A DNA stretch of 64,000 bases, taken from contig NZ_VDMA02000002.1 of the NCBI RefSeq assembly GCF_006334915.2, forward strand, positions 62,001 to 126,000. Reading direction: 5' to 3'. The translations under genes were made by a program, and so were the position numbers. Below, in pieces: positions 8,699-17,710 of the stretch (the first letter of the stretch is position 1; each line of letters opens with the position of its first letter). The DNA is from Microbispora catharanthi (GTDB taxonomy: Bacteria > Actinomycetota > Actinomycetes > Streptosporangiales > Streptosporangiaceae). The notes under the pieces are model-generated. The model was not told the origin of the DNA and did no database searches. It was given only the letters and a program-made list of their open reading frames with translations.

Positions 8699-9654
8699 GC
8701 CTTCCCTGGCTGGTCGCGGACATCGGCGGAACCAACGCCAGGTTCGGTTTGGTGACGCGGCCCGGAGGGCAGCCGGAGGCGGTAGCCGTACTCGACGTTT
8801 CCCAGCATCTCGGCCTTGCCGATGCCGTAGCCGCCTATCTCGCAGACCATGCGGGCGGAGTTCGGCCGGGGGCCGCGTGCCTGGCGATCGCCGGTCCGGT
8901 CGACAACGACCGGTACCGGCTGACGAACGCGGGATGGTCGGGATCCGTGGAAAAGCTCGGCATCCCGCGTACGGTGCTGCTCAACGACTTCGAGGCGCTG
9001 GCGATCTCGCTGCCGCACCTGGCGGGGGACGACCTCCTGCCGCTCGGCGGCCCGCCGCCGACCGCCGGCCTGACGAAGGCCGTGCTCGGACCCGGCACCG
9101 GGCTCGGGGTGGCCGGTCTCGTGCCCGTGCGGGAGGGCTGGCAGCCGGTGCCCGGCGAGGGCGGGCACGTGGCGGTTCCCACCGTCACGGACCTGGAGAT
9201 GGAGATCGTCAGGGCGCTGCGCGCGGACGGCCTGCCGTACGTGGACGCCGAGCACCTGCTGTCGGGCACCGGGCTGCCGCGCCTGCACCGCGGGCTCGCG
9301 CTCGTGCGCGGCGTCGCGCCCGAGGCCCGTACGGCGGCGCAGATCACCTCCTCGGACGAGCCGCTGTGCGCCGAGACCGTGGAGGTCTTCCTCGCCCTGC
9401 TCGGCGGCTTCGCCGGCGGCGTGGCGCTCACCCTCGGCGCGCGGGGCGGGGTCTACCTGGGCGGCGGCGTGCTGCCGCGCCTGGTCTCGCGGATCCCCGG
9501 CAGCGCGTTCCGGGCCCGGTTCGAGACGACCGCGCCGGCGCTGACCGAGTACGCCGCCGCGATCGCCACCGTTCTGATCATCGCCGAGCAGCCGGCGCTG
9601 ACGGGTGCGGCCGCCTGGCTCGCCCAACGAAACCCCCATGTGGAGCTGGTATGA
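8695..9654 (+). CDS. glk: Glucokinase (Glk family, non-ROK)
   Basis: 319 residues of the E. coli-type glucokinase family. It has the phosphate-1 loop [13 protein letters not shown] at residues 6-18, LNDFEAL with the catalytic Asp (about residues 97-103), the phosphate-2 loop [13 protein letters not shown], and a late [12 protein letters not shown]. It phosphorylates intracellular glucose released by the glucosidases encoded further along the window, feeding glucose-6-phosphate towards the ED route. Actinobacteria mostly use ROK glucokinases, so this type inside an ED operon is noteworthy. GTG 8695 overlaps the edd stop, with GGAGGTG just upstream, and the 3' end overlaps eda. Confidence 0.92.
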   Translation: MSLPWLVADIGGTNARFGLVTRPGGQPEAVAVLDVSQHLGLADAVAAYLADHAGGVRPGAACLAIAGPVDNDRYRLTNAGWSGSVEKLGIPRTVLLNDFEALAISLPHLAGDDLLPLGGPPPTAGLTKAVLGPGTGLGVAGLVPVREGWQPVPGEGGHVAVPTVTDLEMEIVRALRADGLPYVDAEHLLSGTGLPRLHRGLALVRGVAPEARTAAQITSSDEPLCAETVEVFLALLGGFAGGVALTLGARGGVYLGGGVLPRLVSRIPGSAFRARFETTAPALTEYAAAIATVLIIAEQPALTGAAAWLAQRNPHVELV

Positions 9655-10268
9655 GCAACCTTCTCGACCTCGCGCCGGTCGTCCCGGTGGTCGTCCTCGA
9701 CGACGCCGAGAGCGCCGTCCCCCTCGCCCGGGCCCTGGTGGCGGGCGGGCTGCCGGTCATCGAGGTCACGCTGCGCACTCCGGTCGCCCTCGACGCGATC
9801 CGGCGGATCGCCGCCGAGGTGCCGGAGGCCGTGATCGGCGCGGGCACCGTGCGCTCGCCCGAGGACGTGGAGGCCGCGGCCGGGGCCGGCGCTCGCTTCC
9901 TCGTCTCCCCCGGCACCACGCCCGGCCTGCTCGCGGCCATGCTCGCCTCGGGCGTGCCGTTCCTGCCGGGCGTCGCCACGGCCACCGAGGCGATGACGCT
10001 GGCCGAGCGCGGCGTGCGCGAGCTCAAGTTCTTCCCGGCCGAGCCGGCCGGCGGTGTCGCGTACCTGAAGTCGCTGGGCGGCCCGCTGCCCGACGTGCGG
10101 TTCTGCCCCACGGGCGGGATCACGCCGTCGAACGCGCCGGCCTACCTCGCCCTGCCGAACGTCGGCTGCGTCGGCGGAAGCTGGCTCACGCCGCGCAGCC
10201 TCGTGACGGCGGGCGACTTCGCCAGGATCGAGAAGCTCGCGTCCGAGGCCGCCGCGCTGCGTCCTTGA
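9651..10268 (+). CDS. eda: KDPG aldolase (2-keto-3-deoxy-6-phosphogluconate aldolase)
   Basis: 205 residues, the normal size of the class I KDPG/KHG aldolase. The TIM-barrel landmarks are present: [13 protein letters not shown] with the catalytic Glu and phosphate-binding Arg, [16 protein letters not shown], the Schiff-base Lys in RELKFFPAE (about residue 128), and [17 protein letters not shown]. It splits KDPG into pyruvate and glyceraldehyde-3-phosphate. The start overlaps the glk stop (ATGA), so the three ED genes are translationally coupled. The 3' end and stop lie in the first unit of an imperfect tandem triplication. Confidence 0.95.
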   Translation: MSNLLDLAPVVPVVVLDDAESAVPLARALVAGGLPVIEVTLRTPVALDAIRRIAAEVPEAVIGAGTVRSPEDVEAAAGAGARFLVSPGTTPGLLAAMLASGVPFLPGVATATEAMTLAERGVRELKFFPAEPAGGVAYLKSLGGPLPDVRFCPTGGITPSNAPAYLALPNVGCVGGSWLTPRSLVTAGDFARIEKLASEAAALRP

Positions 10269-10329
10269 GCGCTCCCACCCGCGCTGCGTCCATTAGCGCT
10301 CCCCTCGCGCTGCGCCCCTGAGCGCTCGC
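10253..10329. repeat. Three imperfect 24-bp units spanning the eda stop codon
   Basis: Copies at 10253-10276, 10280-10303 and 10306-10329 share CGCGCTGCGYCC followed by a TGA/TTAG/TGA equivalent and AGCGCTC. The period is 26-27 bp. The first copy contains the last codons and stop of eda, so the downstream units look like duplicated gene ends. Confidence 0.75.
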
Positions 10330-10460
10330 TGAGTTTCCCCAGCTCGCCGGCCCGTCCTTCCTCCCTCGGCGGAGCCGGTGGCCATGCTCGCGCCCGCGAC
10401 CCGGGCACGTCCATGGGTGCCGGGCCCGCGACCGCTCACCTGCGGTGGCGGGCCCGGCGT

Positions 10461-10520
10461 CGTCTCACGACACAGCACCCAGTCTCACGACACAGCACCC
10501 AGTCTCACGACACCGGGCCC
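10461..10520. repeat. Three 20-bp direct repeats at the 3' end of the PfkB kinase gene
   Basis: Exact 20-bp period. Units 10461-10480 and 10481-10500 differ in one or two bases (the latter reads agtctcacgacacagcaccc), and 10501-10520 has drifted at its 3' end. The third unit contains the stop codon and last two codons of the minus-strand kinase. There are no spacers, so this is not a CRISPR array. Confidence 0.85.
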
Positions 10521-11398
10521 AGCAGGGCGTCCAGGCCGATCGGGTCCTCGTGCGTGCCCTCCGAGGTGCACGCGTGCGCCCCGGCCACCGCGCCCAGCCG
10601 TACGCACTCCTCCAGGGGCCGGTCGGCCAGGCGGCCGTACAGGAAGCCCGACACGAACGCGTCGCCGGCGCCGTTGCTGTCGGCCACCGGGCCCGGCAGC
10701 GGCTCGGCCGGGAAGCCGCGGACCTTCCCTTCGGCCAGCACGTGGCAGCCCTCGGCCCCGTCCGTGCACACGACCACCGACGCGCGGCCCCGCTCCGCGA
10801 TCGCCCGCATGACCTCCTCGCGCCGCCCGCCGAGCTTGGTCGCGGACAGGAAGACCACGTCGGAGGAGTAGGCGAAGTCCTCGTGGTGCGGGTTCTCGCC
10901 GTCCCAGTCGTGCAGGTCGGTCGAGACCGTCGTGCCGTCCGGGATGTCGGCGTACACGTGCCGGGCGAAGTCCACGATCGAGACGTGGACGTGCCGGGCC
11001 GATCGGAGGGCCGGCAGGTAAAGGTCGCGGGGCATCCGCTGGCCGGGGACGGCCCGGGGGTCGAAGAGCGAGAGGCGCCTGCCGTCTGGGCCCACGAGCA
11101 GGACGCTGCGGCGGGTGCCCGCCTCGGACGGGGCGTGGGCGAAGTCCACGCCGCGGGCGGCGAGGTGGTCGCGGATCAGCGCGCCCTGCGGGTCGTCGCC
11201 GATGAGGTCGACGAACTTCACGCGCAGGCCGAGGGCGTGGCAGCCGAGCGCTACTCCCGCGCCGGTGTTGCCGATCCGGTCCACGACGGGCGGCACGGCG
11301 TAGGTGTCGGCGTACGGCAGGGGCAGTTCGGGCACGTAGACGGTCGTGTCGACACCGGCGCCGCCGACGACCAGGACGTCGAAGGGGTGATCGGTCAT
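10505..11398 (-). CDS. PfkB-family carbohydrate kinase
   Basis: 297 residues with the ribokinase/PfkB fold. The N-terminal glycine motif is VVGGAGVDTTVYV, the sugar-binding region is GNTGAGVALGCHALG, and the C-terminal signature DSNGAGDAFVSGF (about residues 245-257) holds the catalytic Asp and anion hole. It phosphorylates a sugar or nucleoside using ATP; KDG, fructose or ribose cannot be told apart here. Given the adjacent ED operon a 2-keto-3-deoxygluconate or related kinase is attractive but unproven. ATG 11398 is preferred over the upstream GTG/ATG because GGAG lies eight bases before it. It is convergent with eda. Confidence 0.82.
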   Translation of the reverse strand: MTDHPFDVLVVGGAGVDTTVYVPELPLPYADTYAVPPVVDRIGNTGAGVALGCHALGLRVKFVDLIGDDPQGALIRDHLAARGVDFAHAPSEAGTRRSVLLVGPDGRRLSLFDPRAVPGQRMPRDLYLPALRSARHVHVSIVDFARHVYADIPDGTTVSTDLHDWDGENPHHEDFAYSSDVVFLSATKLGGRREEVMRAIAERGRASVVVCTDGAEGCHVLAEGKVRGFPAEPLPGPVADSNGAGDAFVSGFLYGRLADRPLEECVRLGAVAGAHACTSEGTHEDPIGLDALLGPVS

Positions 11399-11601
11399 TC
11401 GCAACGCTCCTGAGGACGTCATGAGGGTCCGGCGCGGTGATCTCGCACGGTCGCCGGAACGGGGGTGAAAGGCGATCAGGCCGGGGCGGGCATGCCGGGA
11501 CCGGCCTGCGGGTACAGCGGACCCGCGCCGGGCGCTTCACGCCGCACGGGCGGCCGGGACCGGTGGCGGCAGCGGCCGGGGTCAGGCGGCAGCGGCAAGG
11601 C

Positions 11602-12642
11602 TCAGCGGTTGACCAGCGGGCCCGAGCTGGTGGAGCCGCGCACCACGAGCTCGGGCTGGTAGACCAGCTCGACGTGCTTGGCGGGAGTGCCGCCGATCTC
11701 CTCGAGCAGGGTCTCGACGGCGGCGGCCGCCATCGCGCCGATCGGCTTGCGCACGGTCGTCAGCGGCGGGTCGGTGAACGCCATCAGCGGCGAGTCGTCG
11801 AACCCGACGACCGACACGTCCCCGGGCACCGACAGCCCGCGCTCGCGGGCGGCGCGGATCGCGCCGAGCGCCATGAGGTCGCTCGCGCAGAAGATCCCGG
11901 TGCAGCCGCGGTCGAGCAGCGCCGAGGCGGCGGCCTGCCCGCCCTCGACGGAGAACAGCGAGTGCTGGATGAGGTCGTCGACGTCGGCCCGGCCGAGCAG
12001 CTGCGTCATCGCCTGGCGGAAGCCCTCGATCTTGCGGATGACCGGGACGAAGCGCCGCTGCCCCAGCGCGAGGCCGATGCGCTCGTGCCCGAGGTCCACC
12101 AGATGCTGCACGGCCAGGCGCGCGGCGAGCCGGTCGTCGGGCGAGATGAACGGCACCGGGATGGCCTCGTTGTAGCCGTCGACGAGCACGATCGGCAGCC
12201 CCCGGTCGGTGAGCCGGGTGTAGCGGTCCATCCGCGCGGTGGTGTCGGCGTGCAGGCCGGAGACGAAGACGATGCCGGACACGCCCCGGTCGAGGAGCAT
12301 CTCGGTGAACTCGTCCTCGGGGGCACCGCCGGGCTCCTGCGTGCACAGGATCGGCGTGTAGCCGTGCTGGATCAGCGACTTCTCCATCGCCTGCGCGAAC
12401 GCCGGGAAGATCGGGTTGCCGAGCTCCGGGATCACCAGGCCGATCAGGCCGTTGCTGCGCTGGCGCAGCCGCTGGGGCCGCTCGTAGCCCATCAGGTCGA
12501 GGGCGGTGAGCACGGCCTGGCGGGTGGCCGGGGAGACCCCCGCCTTGCCGTTGAGCACACGGCTCACCGTCGCCTCGCTGACTCCGGCCTGGGCGGCGAT
12601 GTCGGCGAGCCGTGTGTTGTTCATGAGCATTACTTTAGACAT
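11602..12642 (-). CDS. malR: LacI-family repressor of the maltose operon
   Basis: 346 residues. Residues 8-60 are the LacI HTH (NTRLADIAAQAGVSEATVSRVLNGKAGVSPATR) plus hinge helix; the rest is the periplasmic-binding-protein-like effector domain (GLIGLVIPELGNPIFPAFAQAMEK, GVSGIVFVSGLHADTT, DVSVVGFDDSPLMAF, LTTVRKPIGAMAAAAV). It is the last gene of malEFG-glucosidase-malR, an order known from Streptomyces, where MalR represses maltose/maltodextrin uptake until maltopentaose-like inducers bind. Its ATG overlaps the end of the glucosidase gene by eight bases. The symbol follows gene order and family and has not been tested for binding. Confidence 0.85.
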   Translation of the reverse strand: MSKVMLMNNTRLADIAAQAGVSEATVSRVLNGKAGVSPATRQAVLTALDLMGYERPQRLRQRSNGLIGLVIPELGNPIFPAFAQAMEKSLIQHGYTPILCTQEPGGAPEDEFTEMLLDRGVSGIVFVSGLHADTTARMDRYTRLTDRGLPIVLVDGYNEAIPVPFISPDDRLAARLAVQHLVDLGHERIGLALGQRRFVPVIRKIEGFRQAMTQLLGRADVDDLIQHSLFSVEGGQAAASALLDRGCTGIFCASDLMALGAIRAARERGLSVPGDVSVVGFDDSPLMAFTDPPLTTVRKPIGAMAAAAVETLLEEIGGTPAKHVELVYQPELVVRGSTSSGPLVNR

Positions 12643-14248
12643 TGTTCCCGGTCCACCAGGTGGCGGAGTCGGGCGCGAGCCGGACCACCCCGCCGGACGT
12701 CTCCGGCCCGCCGCTGGCCAGCAGCAGGTCGCCCGGCGCCTCGATCTCCACCCACTCCGGCGTCATGTTGAGCACGCAGACGAACGAGTCGCCGCGCCGG
12801 AACGCCAGCGTGCCGGCCGGGCTGTCGATCCAGGTCAGCGTGCCGTCGCCCAGCTCCGGGTGCTCCCGCCTGAGGGTGAGAGCGGCCCGGTAGAGGCTGA
12901 GCATCGACGCGCCGTCCCGCAGCTGCGCCTCCACCGACAGGTCGCGCCAGCCGGCCGGCATCGGCAGCCAGCTCTCGTAGATCCCCGGCGGGGTGAAGCC
13001 GTACGGCGGCTCGCCCGCGGCGGTCCACGGGAGCGGCACCCGGCAGCCGTCGCGCCCGCTGTCGGGGTCGCGCAGCCGCTGCGGGTCCTGCAGGTACTGC
13101 TCGGGCAGGTCGAGCACCTCGGGCAGCCCCAGCTCCTCGCCCTGGTAGACGTAGGCCGAGCCGGGCAGTGCCAGCATGAGCAGCGCCGCCGCCCGCGCCC
13201 TGCGCAGGCCGCGCTCGCCGCCGCCATAGCGGGTGACGTGCCGCTTGACGTCGTGGTTGGACAGCACCCAGGTCGGGGGCGCGTCCACCAGCGCCGACGT
13301 GCGCACCGACTCGTCGATGACCTCCCGGAAGCGCGCCGCGTCCCAGGGCGTCTTGAGAAAGTGGAAGTTGAACGCCTGGTGCAGCTCGTCGGGGCGGACG
13401 TAGTTGGCCAGCCGCTCGGGCGAGGGCGCCCACGCCTCGGCCACCCCGATCCGCTCGCCCTCGTAGGAGTCGAGGATGCGGCGCCAGGCCCGGTGGATCT
13501 CGTGCACGCCGTCCTGGTCGAAGAACGGCACGACCTGCGCGCCGATCATCTCGGCCTGGCCCCGGGCTCCCACATCGGGCAGGCCCGGCGCCTTGACCAT
13601 GCCGTGCGCCACGTCGATCCGGAAGCCGTCCACGCCGAGGTCGAGCCAGAACCGCAGCACGTCGGCGAACTCCTCGTGCACCTCCGGGTGCTCCCAGTTG
13701 AGGTCCGGCTGCTCGGGGGCGAACAGGTGCAGGTACCACTGGCCGTCCTCGACCCGGGTCCAGGCGGGCCCGCCGAAGATCGACTCCCAGTCGTTGGGCG
13801 GCAGCTCGCCCGCCGCGCCCTTGCCCTCGCGGAAGATGTAGCGCTCCCGCTCGGGGCTGCCCGGCCCGGCCAGCAGCGCCGCCTCGAACCAGGGGTGGCG
13901 GTGGGAGGTGTGGTTGGGCACCACGTCCACGATGATCCGCAGGCCCAGCCGGTGGGCGTCCGCGATCAGCGCCTGAGCGTCCGCCAGCGAGCCGAAGAGC
14001 GGATCGACGTCGCGGTAGTCGGCCACGTCGTATCCGAAGTCGGCCATCGGCGAGGGGTAGAACGGCGTCAGCCAGATCGCGTCCACGCCGAGGTCGGACA
14101 GATACCGCAGGCGGCTGCGCACGCCGAGCAGGTCGCCGATCCCGTCGCCGTTGCCGTCCGCGAAGCTGCGGACGTACACCTGGTAGATCACCGCGTCGCG
14201 CCACCACCGGGTCGCGACCGCGGACGGCTGGACGGCGAGTTCGGTCAT
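12635..14248 (-). CDS. aglA: GH13 alpha-glucosidase (oligo-1,6-/maltodextrin glucosidase)
   Basis: 537 residues of the intracellular GH13 alpha-glucosidase group; no signal peptide. The (beta/alpha)8 motifs are [35 protein letters not shown] with the nucleophile Asp near residue 212, GVAEAW with the acid/base Glu near residue 271, and LSNHDVKRH with the transition-state Asp. It would cut glucose from imported maltodextrins. It sits between malG and malR, and a GGGGGA ribosome site precedes ATG 14248. Trehalose synthase or isomaltulase are family alternatives, but the operon favours a maltodextrin substrate. Confidence 0.9.
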   Translation of the reverse strand: MTELAVQPSAVATRWWRDAVIYQVYVRSFADGNGDGIGDLLGVRSRLRYLSDLGVDAIWLTPFYPSPMADFGYDVADYRDVDPLFGSLADAQALIADAHRLGLRIIVDVVPNHTSHRHPWFEAALLAGPGSPERERYIFREGKGAAGELPPNDWESIFGGPAWTRVEDGQWYLHLFAPEQPDLNWEHPEVHEEFADVLRFWLDLGVDGFRIDVAHGMVKAPGLPDVGARGQAEMIGAQVVPFFDQDGVHEIHRAWRRILDSYEGERIGVAEAWAPSPERLANYVRPDELHQAFNFHFLKTPWDAARFREVIDESVRTSALVDAPPTWVLSNHDVKRHVTRYGGGERGLRRARAAALLMLALPGSAYVYQGEELGLPEVLDLPEQYLQDPQRLRDPDSGRDGCRVPLPWTAAGEPPYGFTPPGIYESWLPMPAGWRDLSVEAQLRDGASMLSLYRAALTLRREHPELGDGTLTWIDSPAGTLAFRRGDSFVCVLNMTPEWVEIEAPGDLLLASGGPETSGGVVRLAPDSATWWTGNNV

Positions 14249-14274
14249 TGGGATCCCCCGATTCTCATATAGGG

Positions 14275-15141
14275 TCACGCCTTCGTCGCGCCGGCCGTCA
14301 GGCCGGTGACGAGGTGGCGCTGGACGAGCAGGAAGACGACGGCCGCCGGGATGGCGATCAGCACCGACGAGGCCGTCAGCAGGCCCCACTCCGCCTTGTG
14401 CTGGCCGACGAACTGGCTCAGGCCGACCGCGAGCGTGTACTTGTCGTCGCCTGTCATGAACGCGGTCGCGTACGCGACCTCCGCCCAGGCGGTGATGAAC
14501 GAGTAGAACGCGGCCACGGCCAGGCCGGGCTTGGCCAGCGGCAGGATGAGCCGCCAGAACGTGCCGAAGGGGGACAGGCCGTCCACCCGGCCCGCCTCGT
14601 CGATCGTCACGGGGACGGTGTCGAAGTAGCCCTTCATCATCCACGCGCAGAACGGCACGGTGGAGGTGAGGTAGGCGATGACGAGGGACGGGAACTGGTT
14701 GATCAGTCCGAGCCCGGCCATCAGGTTGTAGATCGGCACGATCAGGATCGCCACGGGGAACATTTGCGTGATCAGCAGCATCCACATCACCGTGCGGAAG
14801 CCCGGGAAGCGGAAGCGGCTGACCGCGTAGCCGGTGGTCGCCGACAGCAGCACGCCGAGCACGGCCGTGATGAGCGAGACGACGACGGAGTTGGCGGCCC
14901 ACGTCAGGAACCGGGTCTCCCCCAGGACCTGGGTGTAGTTGGCGAGCGTGGGGTGGTCGATCGGCGCCACCGAGGCGGTCTCGATGACCGTCCGCGGCTT
15001 GAGCGAGGTCAGCACCAGCCACGCGACCGGGAACACCGACACGATGCTCGCCGCGATCAGCGTGAGGTGCAGGGCGATCGACTTGCCGGGGCTGCGCCTG
15101 TCGCGGCTCCACGCGCCGGCGGGAGCGGCCCGGCTCACCAT
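14275..15141 (-). CDS. malG: Maltodextrin ABC transporter permease (MalG type)
   Basis: 288 residues with six predicted membrane helices, of the binding-protein-dependent permease family. The EAA loop, which docks the ATPase, is DEAGRVDGLSPFGTFWRLILPLAKPG (about residues 185-210). It ends with the basic, ATG-like tail typical of MalG. Together with MalF it forms the membrane channel. ATG 15141 overlaps the malF stop (ATGGTGA). The open frame further upstream is the shadow of malF. Confidence 0.92.
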   Translation of the reverse strand: MVSRAAPAGAWSRDRRSPGKSIALHLTLIAASIVSVFPVAWLVLTSLKPRTVIETASVAPIDHPTLANYTQVLGETRFLTWAANSVVVSLITAVLGVLLSATTGYAVSRFRFPGFRTVMWMLLITQMFPVAILIVPIYNLMAGLGLINQFPSLVIAYLTSTVPFCAWMMKGYFDTVPVTIDEAGRVDGLSPFGTFWRLILPLAKPGLAVAAFYSFITAWAEVAYATAFMTGDDKYTLAVGLSQFVGQHKAEWGLLTASSVLIAIPAAVVFLLVQRHLVTGLTAGATKA

Positions 15142-16097
15142 GCCTCCCCCTGCTGCCTGAGCGCGCGCCGGTAGACCGTGGCCATCACGACGAGCAGCGC
15201 GAGGATCACCATGCCCCAGGCGGCGGAGCCCGAGTAGTTCCTGATGCCCTCGAACGCCTGGCGGTAGGCGTACGTCACGAGGATCTCCGTGGCTCCGCCC
15301 GGTCCTCCCTTGGTCAGCAGGAAGATGACCGGGAACTGGTTGAACGTCCAGATCGTGCCGAGCAGGACGACCGTGTTCGACACCGGGCGCAGGCCCGGCA
15401 GCGTGATGTGGCGGAAGCGCTGCCACGGCGTGGCGCCGTCCACCTCGGCGGCCTCGTGCAGCTCGCGCGGGATGGCCTGCAGGCCGCCGAGCAGCGCGAG
15501 CATCATGAACGGCACGCCCAGCCACACGTTGCAGGCGATCACCGAGACCTTGGCCCAGAACGGGTCGTCCAGCCAGGCGATCCCGGCGAACCCGGCGGCC
15601 CGCAGCATGGCGTTGACCACGCCGAACTCGCCGTTCAGCAGGTAGCGCCAGATGAAGGCGGACACGAAGGCCGGCACGGCCCAGGGCAGCACGAGCAGAA
15701 TCCGGTAGAGCGACCTCAGCCGCATGGGCCGGTTCAGCAGCATCGCCAGGCCGAGGCCGATGCCCACGTGCAGGGCGACGCACACGACCGTCCACACGAC
15801 CGTCCAGGCCAGCCGTCCGAGGAACTCCGAGGACGTGAGGATGTCGGCGTAGTTCTTCAGGCCCACGAACTCGTAGGTGGACGGGATGACGTTCATCCCG
15901 ATCGTGCGGCCCATGTTGCCCTCGGTCGCGTCGGTGAGCGACAGGTACACGCCCCGCACGAGGGGGTAGCCGACCAGCACCAGCATCACGATGACGACCG
16001 GCGCGGTCATCGCCCAGGCGTACCAGTGACGCGACAGGAGGCGCCGCGCCCCGGAACGGGGCGCGGCCCTTCTCGTCGCGACGACGTCAGCCGTCAT
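15135..16097 (-). CDS. malF: Maltodextrin ABC transporter permease (MalF type)
   Basis: 320 residues. The hydrophobic core has six membrane segments after a basic N-terminal cytoplasmic stretch (RRAAPRSGARRLLSRHWYAW). The EAA signature HEAAEVDGATPWQRFRHITLPGLRP (about residues 210-235) is intact for ATPase coupling. It starts three bases after the stop of malE and overlaps malG, so the permease pair is translationally coupled. No ATPase is encoded in this operon; the divergent MsiK-like gene is the likely partner, as in Streptomyces. Confidence 0.92.
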   Translation of the reverse strand: MTADVVATRRAAPRSGARRLLSRHWYAWAMTAPVVIVMLVLVGYPLVRGVYLSLTDATEGNMGRTIGMNVIPSTYEFVGLKNYADILTSSEFLGRLAWTVVWTVVCVALHVGIGLGLAMLLNRPMRLRSLYRILLVLPWAVPAFVSAFIWRYLLNGEFGVVNAMLRAAGFAGIAWLDDPFWAKVSVIACNVWLGVPFMMLALLGGLQAIPRELHEAAEVDGATPWQRFRHITLPGLRPVSNTVVLLGTIWTFNQFPVIFLLTKGGPGGATEILVTYAYRQAFEGIRNYSGSAAWGMVILALLVVMATVYRRALRQQGEAW

Positions 16098-16100
16098 GTC

Positions 16101-17396
16101 CTACAGGCTCCAGCCCTTGAGGATGCCCTGGTATGCGGTGGCGACGTCCTTGAGCATGGGCTCGGTGGTCGTCTGCCCGCCGGCGAGCTTCTGGTAGCCG
16201 TCGACCAGCGGCTGGAACAGCGAGGCGGCCTCGGGGATCCAGGGACGCTCGACGGCCGTCTCCATCGGCTTCTGCCACTGGGCGATCTTCGGGTTGGCCG
16301 TGGCCTCGGGGGCGCTGTAGGCGGGCTGGCGGGTCGGCAGCAGGCCGAGCTTGCCGGCGATCTTGGCCTGGCTCTCCGCGCTGTCCATGAACTGGACGAA
16401 CAGGTACGACGCGTCGAGGTTCTTGGAACCGGCGTAGACGGTGTAGTCGTGGCCGCCCAGGGGCGAGCCCGCCTTCGCCGAGCCGGCCGGGACCGGGGCG
16501 ACGCCGAAGTTGTCCGGGTTGTCCTTGAACACCTTGCCACCGAGGTTGTCGGCGTTCGACCACGGACCATTGAAGATCATCGCGACCTTGCCGTCCTTGA
16601 ACGCGGTCTCGGCGTTCGTGTAGCTGTCCTGCAGCGCCGGCTTGACCGCGGCGCCCGACGTGATCAGGTCCTCGACGACCTTCACCCCCGCCACGCTCTG
16701 CGGGGACGAGATCGTGATCTTCTTGTTCTGGACGTCGACGAAGTCGCCGCCCTCGCCGTAGATGAACGGAAGCAGGAAGTAGGCGTCCACGTTCAGGGCG
16801 AGTCCGCCCGCTCCGGTCTTCGACTTGACGTCGAGCGCCGCCTTCTTGAGGTCGGCCATCGTCGCCGGAGGCTCGTCGTAGCCCGCCTTCTTCAGTAGTT
16901 CCTTGTTGTACAGGAGGCCGAGGGTGTCCGTCACCTGCGGCACGCCGTACGTCTTGCCGTTGTACTTGCCGCTGGCGGACGGGACGGGCAGGAACTCCTC
17001 GGGCTTGTCGACCGCGGGGGTGCCGTCGAGCGGCGCGAGGTAGCCGAGCGAGGCGAACTCCGCGACCCACCCCACGTCGGTGCGCAGCACGTCGGGCGCG
17101 CCCGACCCGGACTGCGCGGCGGTCTTGAACTTGTCGCGCGCGTTCGCGAACGGCACGTTGACGTAGTTGACCTTGATCTTCGGGTACTTGGCCTCGAAGT
17201 CCTTGATGATCTCCTGGAAGACCGGGCCCTCGGTCGTGGCGTCCGAGGTGTCCCACCAGGTGACCGTGCCGGTCACCTCGGCGGGGGCGGCGCTCTTGGC
17301 CGGGGCCGATCCGGCGTCGCCGGAACCGTCGCCACAGGCGGTGACCGCCAAAGCGAGCGCCGCGGCCACCGCCGCGGACGTGAGGACTCGCCTCAT
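16101..17396 (-). CDS. malE: Maltodextrin-binding lipoprotein
   Basis: 431 residues. The lipoprotein signal ends in the lipobox AVTAC (Cys about residue 21), so the mature protein is anchored on the outer face of the membrane. A Gly/Ala/Ser-rich linker is followed by a two-lobed solute-binding domain of the family-1 sugar group (VTWWDTSDATTEGPVFQEI, YGVPQVTDTLGLLYNKELLKKAG, VAMIFNGPWSNADNL). It captures maltose or maltodextrins released by the amylopullulanase encoded nearby and delivers them to MalFG. AAGGAG lies ten bases before the ATG. First gene of the mal operon. Confidence 0.92.
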   Translation of the reverse strand: MRRVLTSAAVAAALALAVTACGDGSGDAGSAPAKSAAPAEVTGTVTWWDTSDATTEGPVFQEIIKDFEAKYPKIKVNYVNVPFANARDKFKTAAQSGSGAPDVLRTDVGWVAEFASLGYLAPLDGTPAVDKPEEFLPVPSASGKYNGKTYGVPQVTDTLGLLYNKELLKKAGYDEPPATMADLKKAALDVKSKTGAGGLALNVDAYFLLPFIYGEGGDFVDVQNKKITISSPQSVAGVKVVEDLITSGAAVKPALQDSYTNAETAFKDGKVAMIFNGPWSNADNLGGKVFKDNPDNFGVAPVPAGSAKAGSPLGGHDYTVYAGSKNLDASYLFVQFMDSAESQAKIAGKLGLLPTRQPAYSAPEATANPKIAQWQKPMETAVERPWIPEAASLFQPLVDGYQKLAGGQTTTEPMLKDVATAYQGILKGWSL

Positions 17397-17710
17397 CTGC
17401 GTCGCACTCCTTGCTCAGGGGGATTTGAGCGGAACGTAACAGGGGTGCGAAGGGGATGAAAGTCCTTACAGAAACTTTCAGCAATTTCGTTACATTTGAC
17501 GCCTCGCAGAGGGGCACGGGGGAGGTCACGGCGCGACCCTGACAGCCGTCTTTAGTAAGGGGAAAGTTAGGAGTAACGAGAAGTTGCACGTAGATGCCGG
17601 ATCTTTCACGACACGTATGGACACGAGTGCCCGCGACGCGATGTACTACCTCATCATTCACACCGAAGGCTGGGGATCCGGGCGTGCCTGCCCGGGAGGA
17701 ACGAGCGCGC
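17397..17710. promoter_or_regulatory. Divergent malE / ATPase promoter region
   Basis: 314 bp without a gene. It contains gaaactttc (17471-17479, a 9-bp odd palindrome) inside a run of related A/T-rich words (gaaagtccttac 17458-17469, caatttcgttac 17482-17493). Further right is gggaaagttaggagtaacgagaag (about 17560-17582), with GTTAC/GTAAC recurring in both directions. These are candidate operators for the LacI regulator of the operon, but no single perfect LacI palindrome stands out. The ATPase ribosome site GGGAGG is at 17695-17700. Confidence 0.4.

Noticed and set aside
10265-10328. Further CebR operators based on GAGCGCTC
   Set aside because: The core palindrome GAGCGCTC is present but the flanking TGG/CCA is missing, so only four sites were accepted.
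10461-10520. CRISPR-like array of 20-bp repeats
   Set aside because: There are no spacers and no cas genes; it is a tandem repeat at a gene end.
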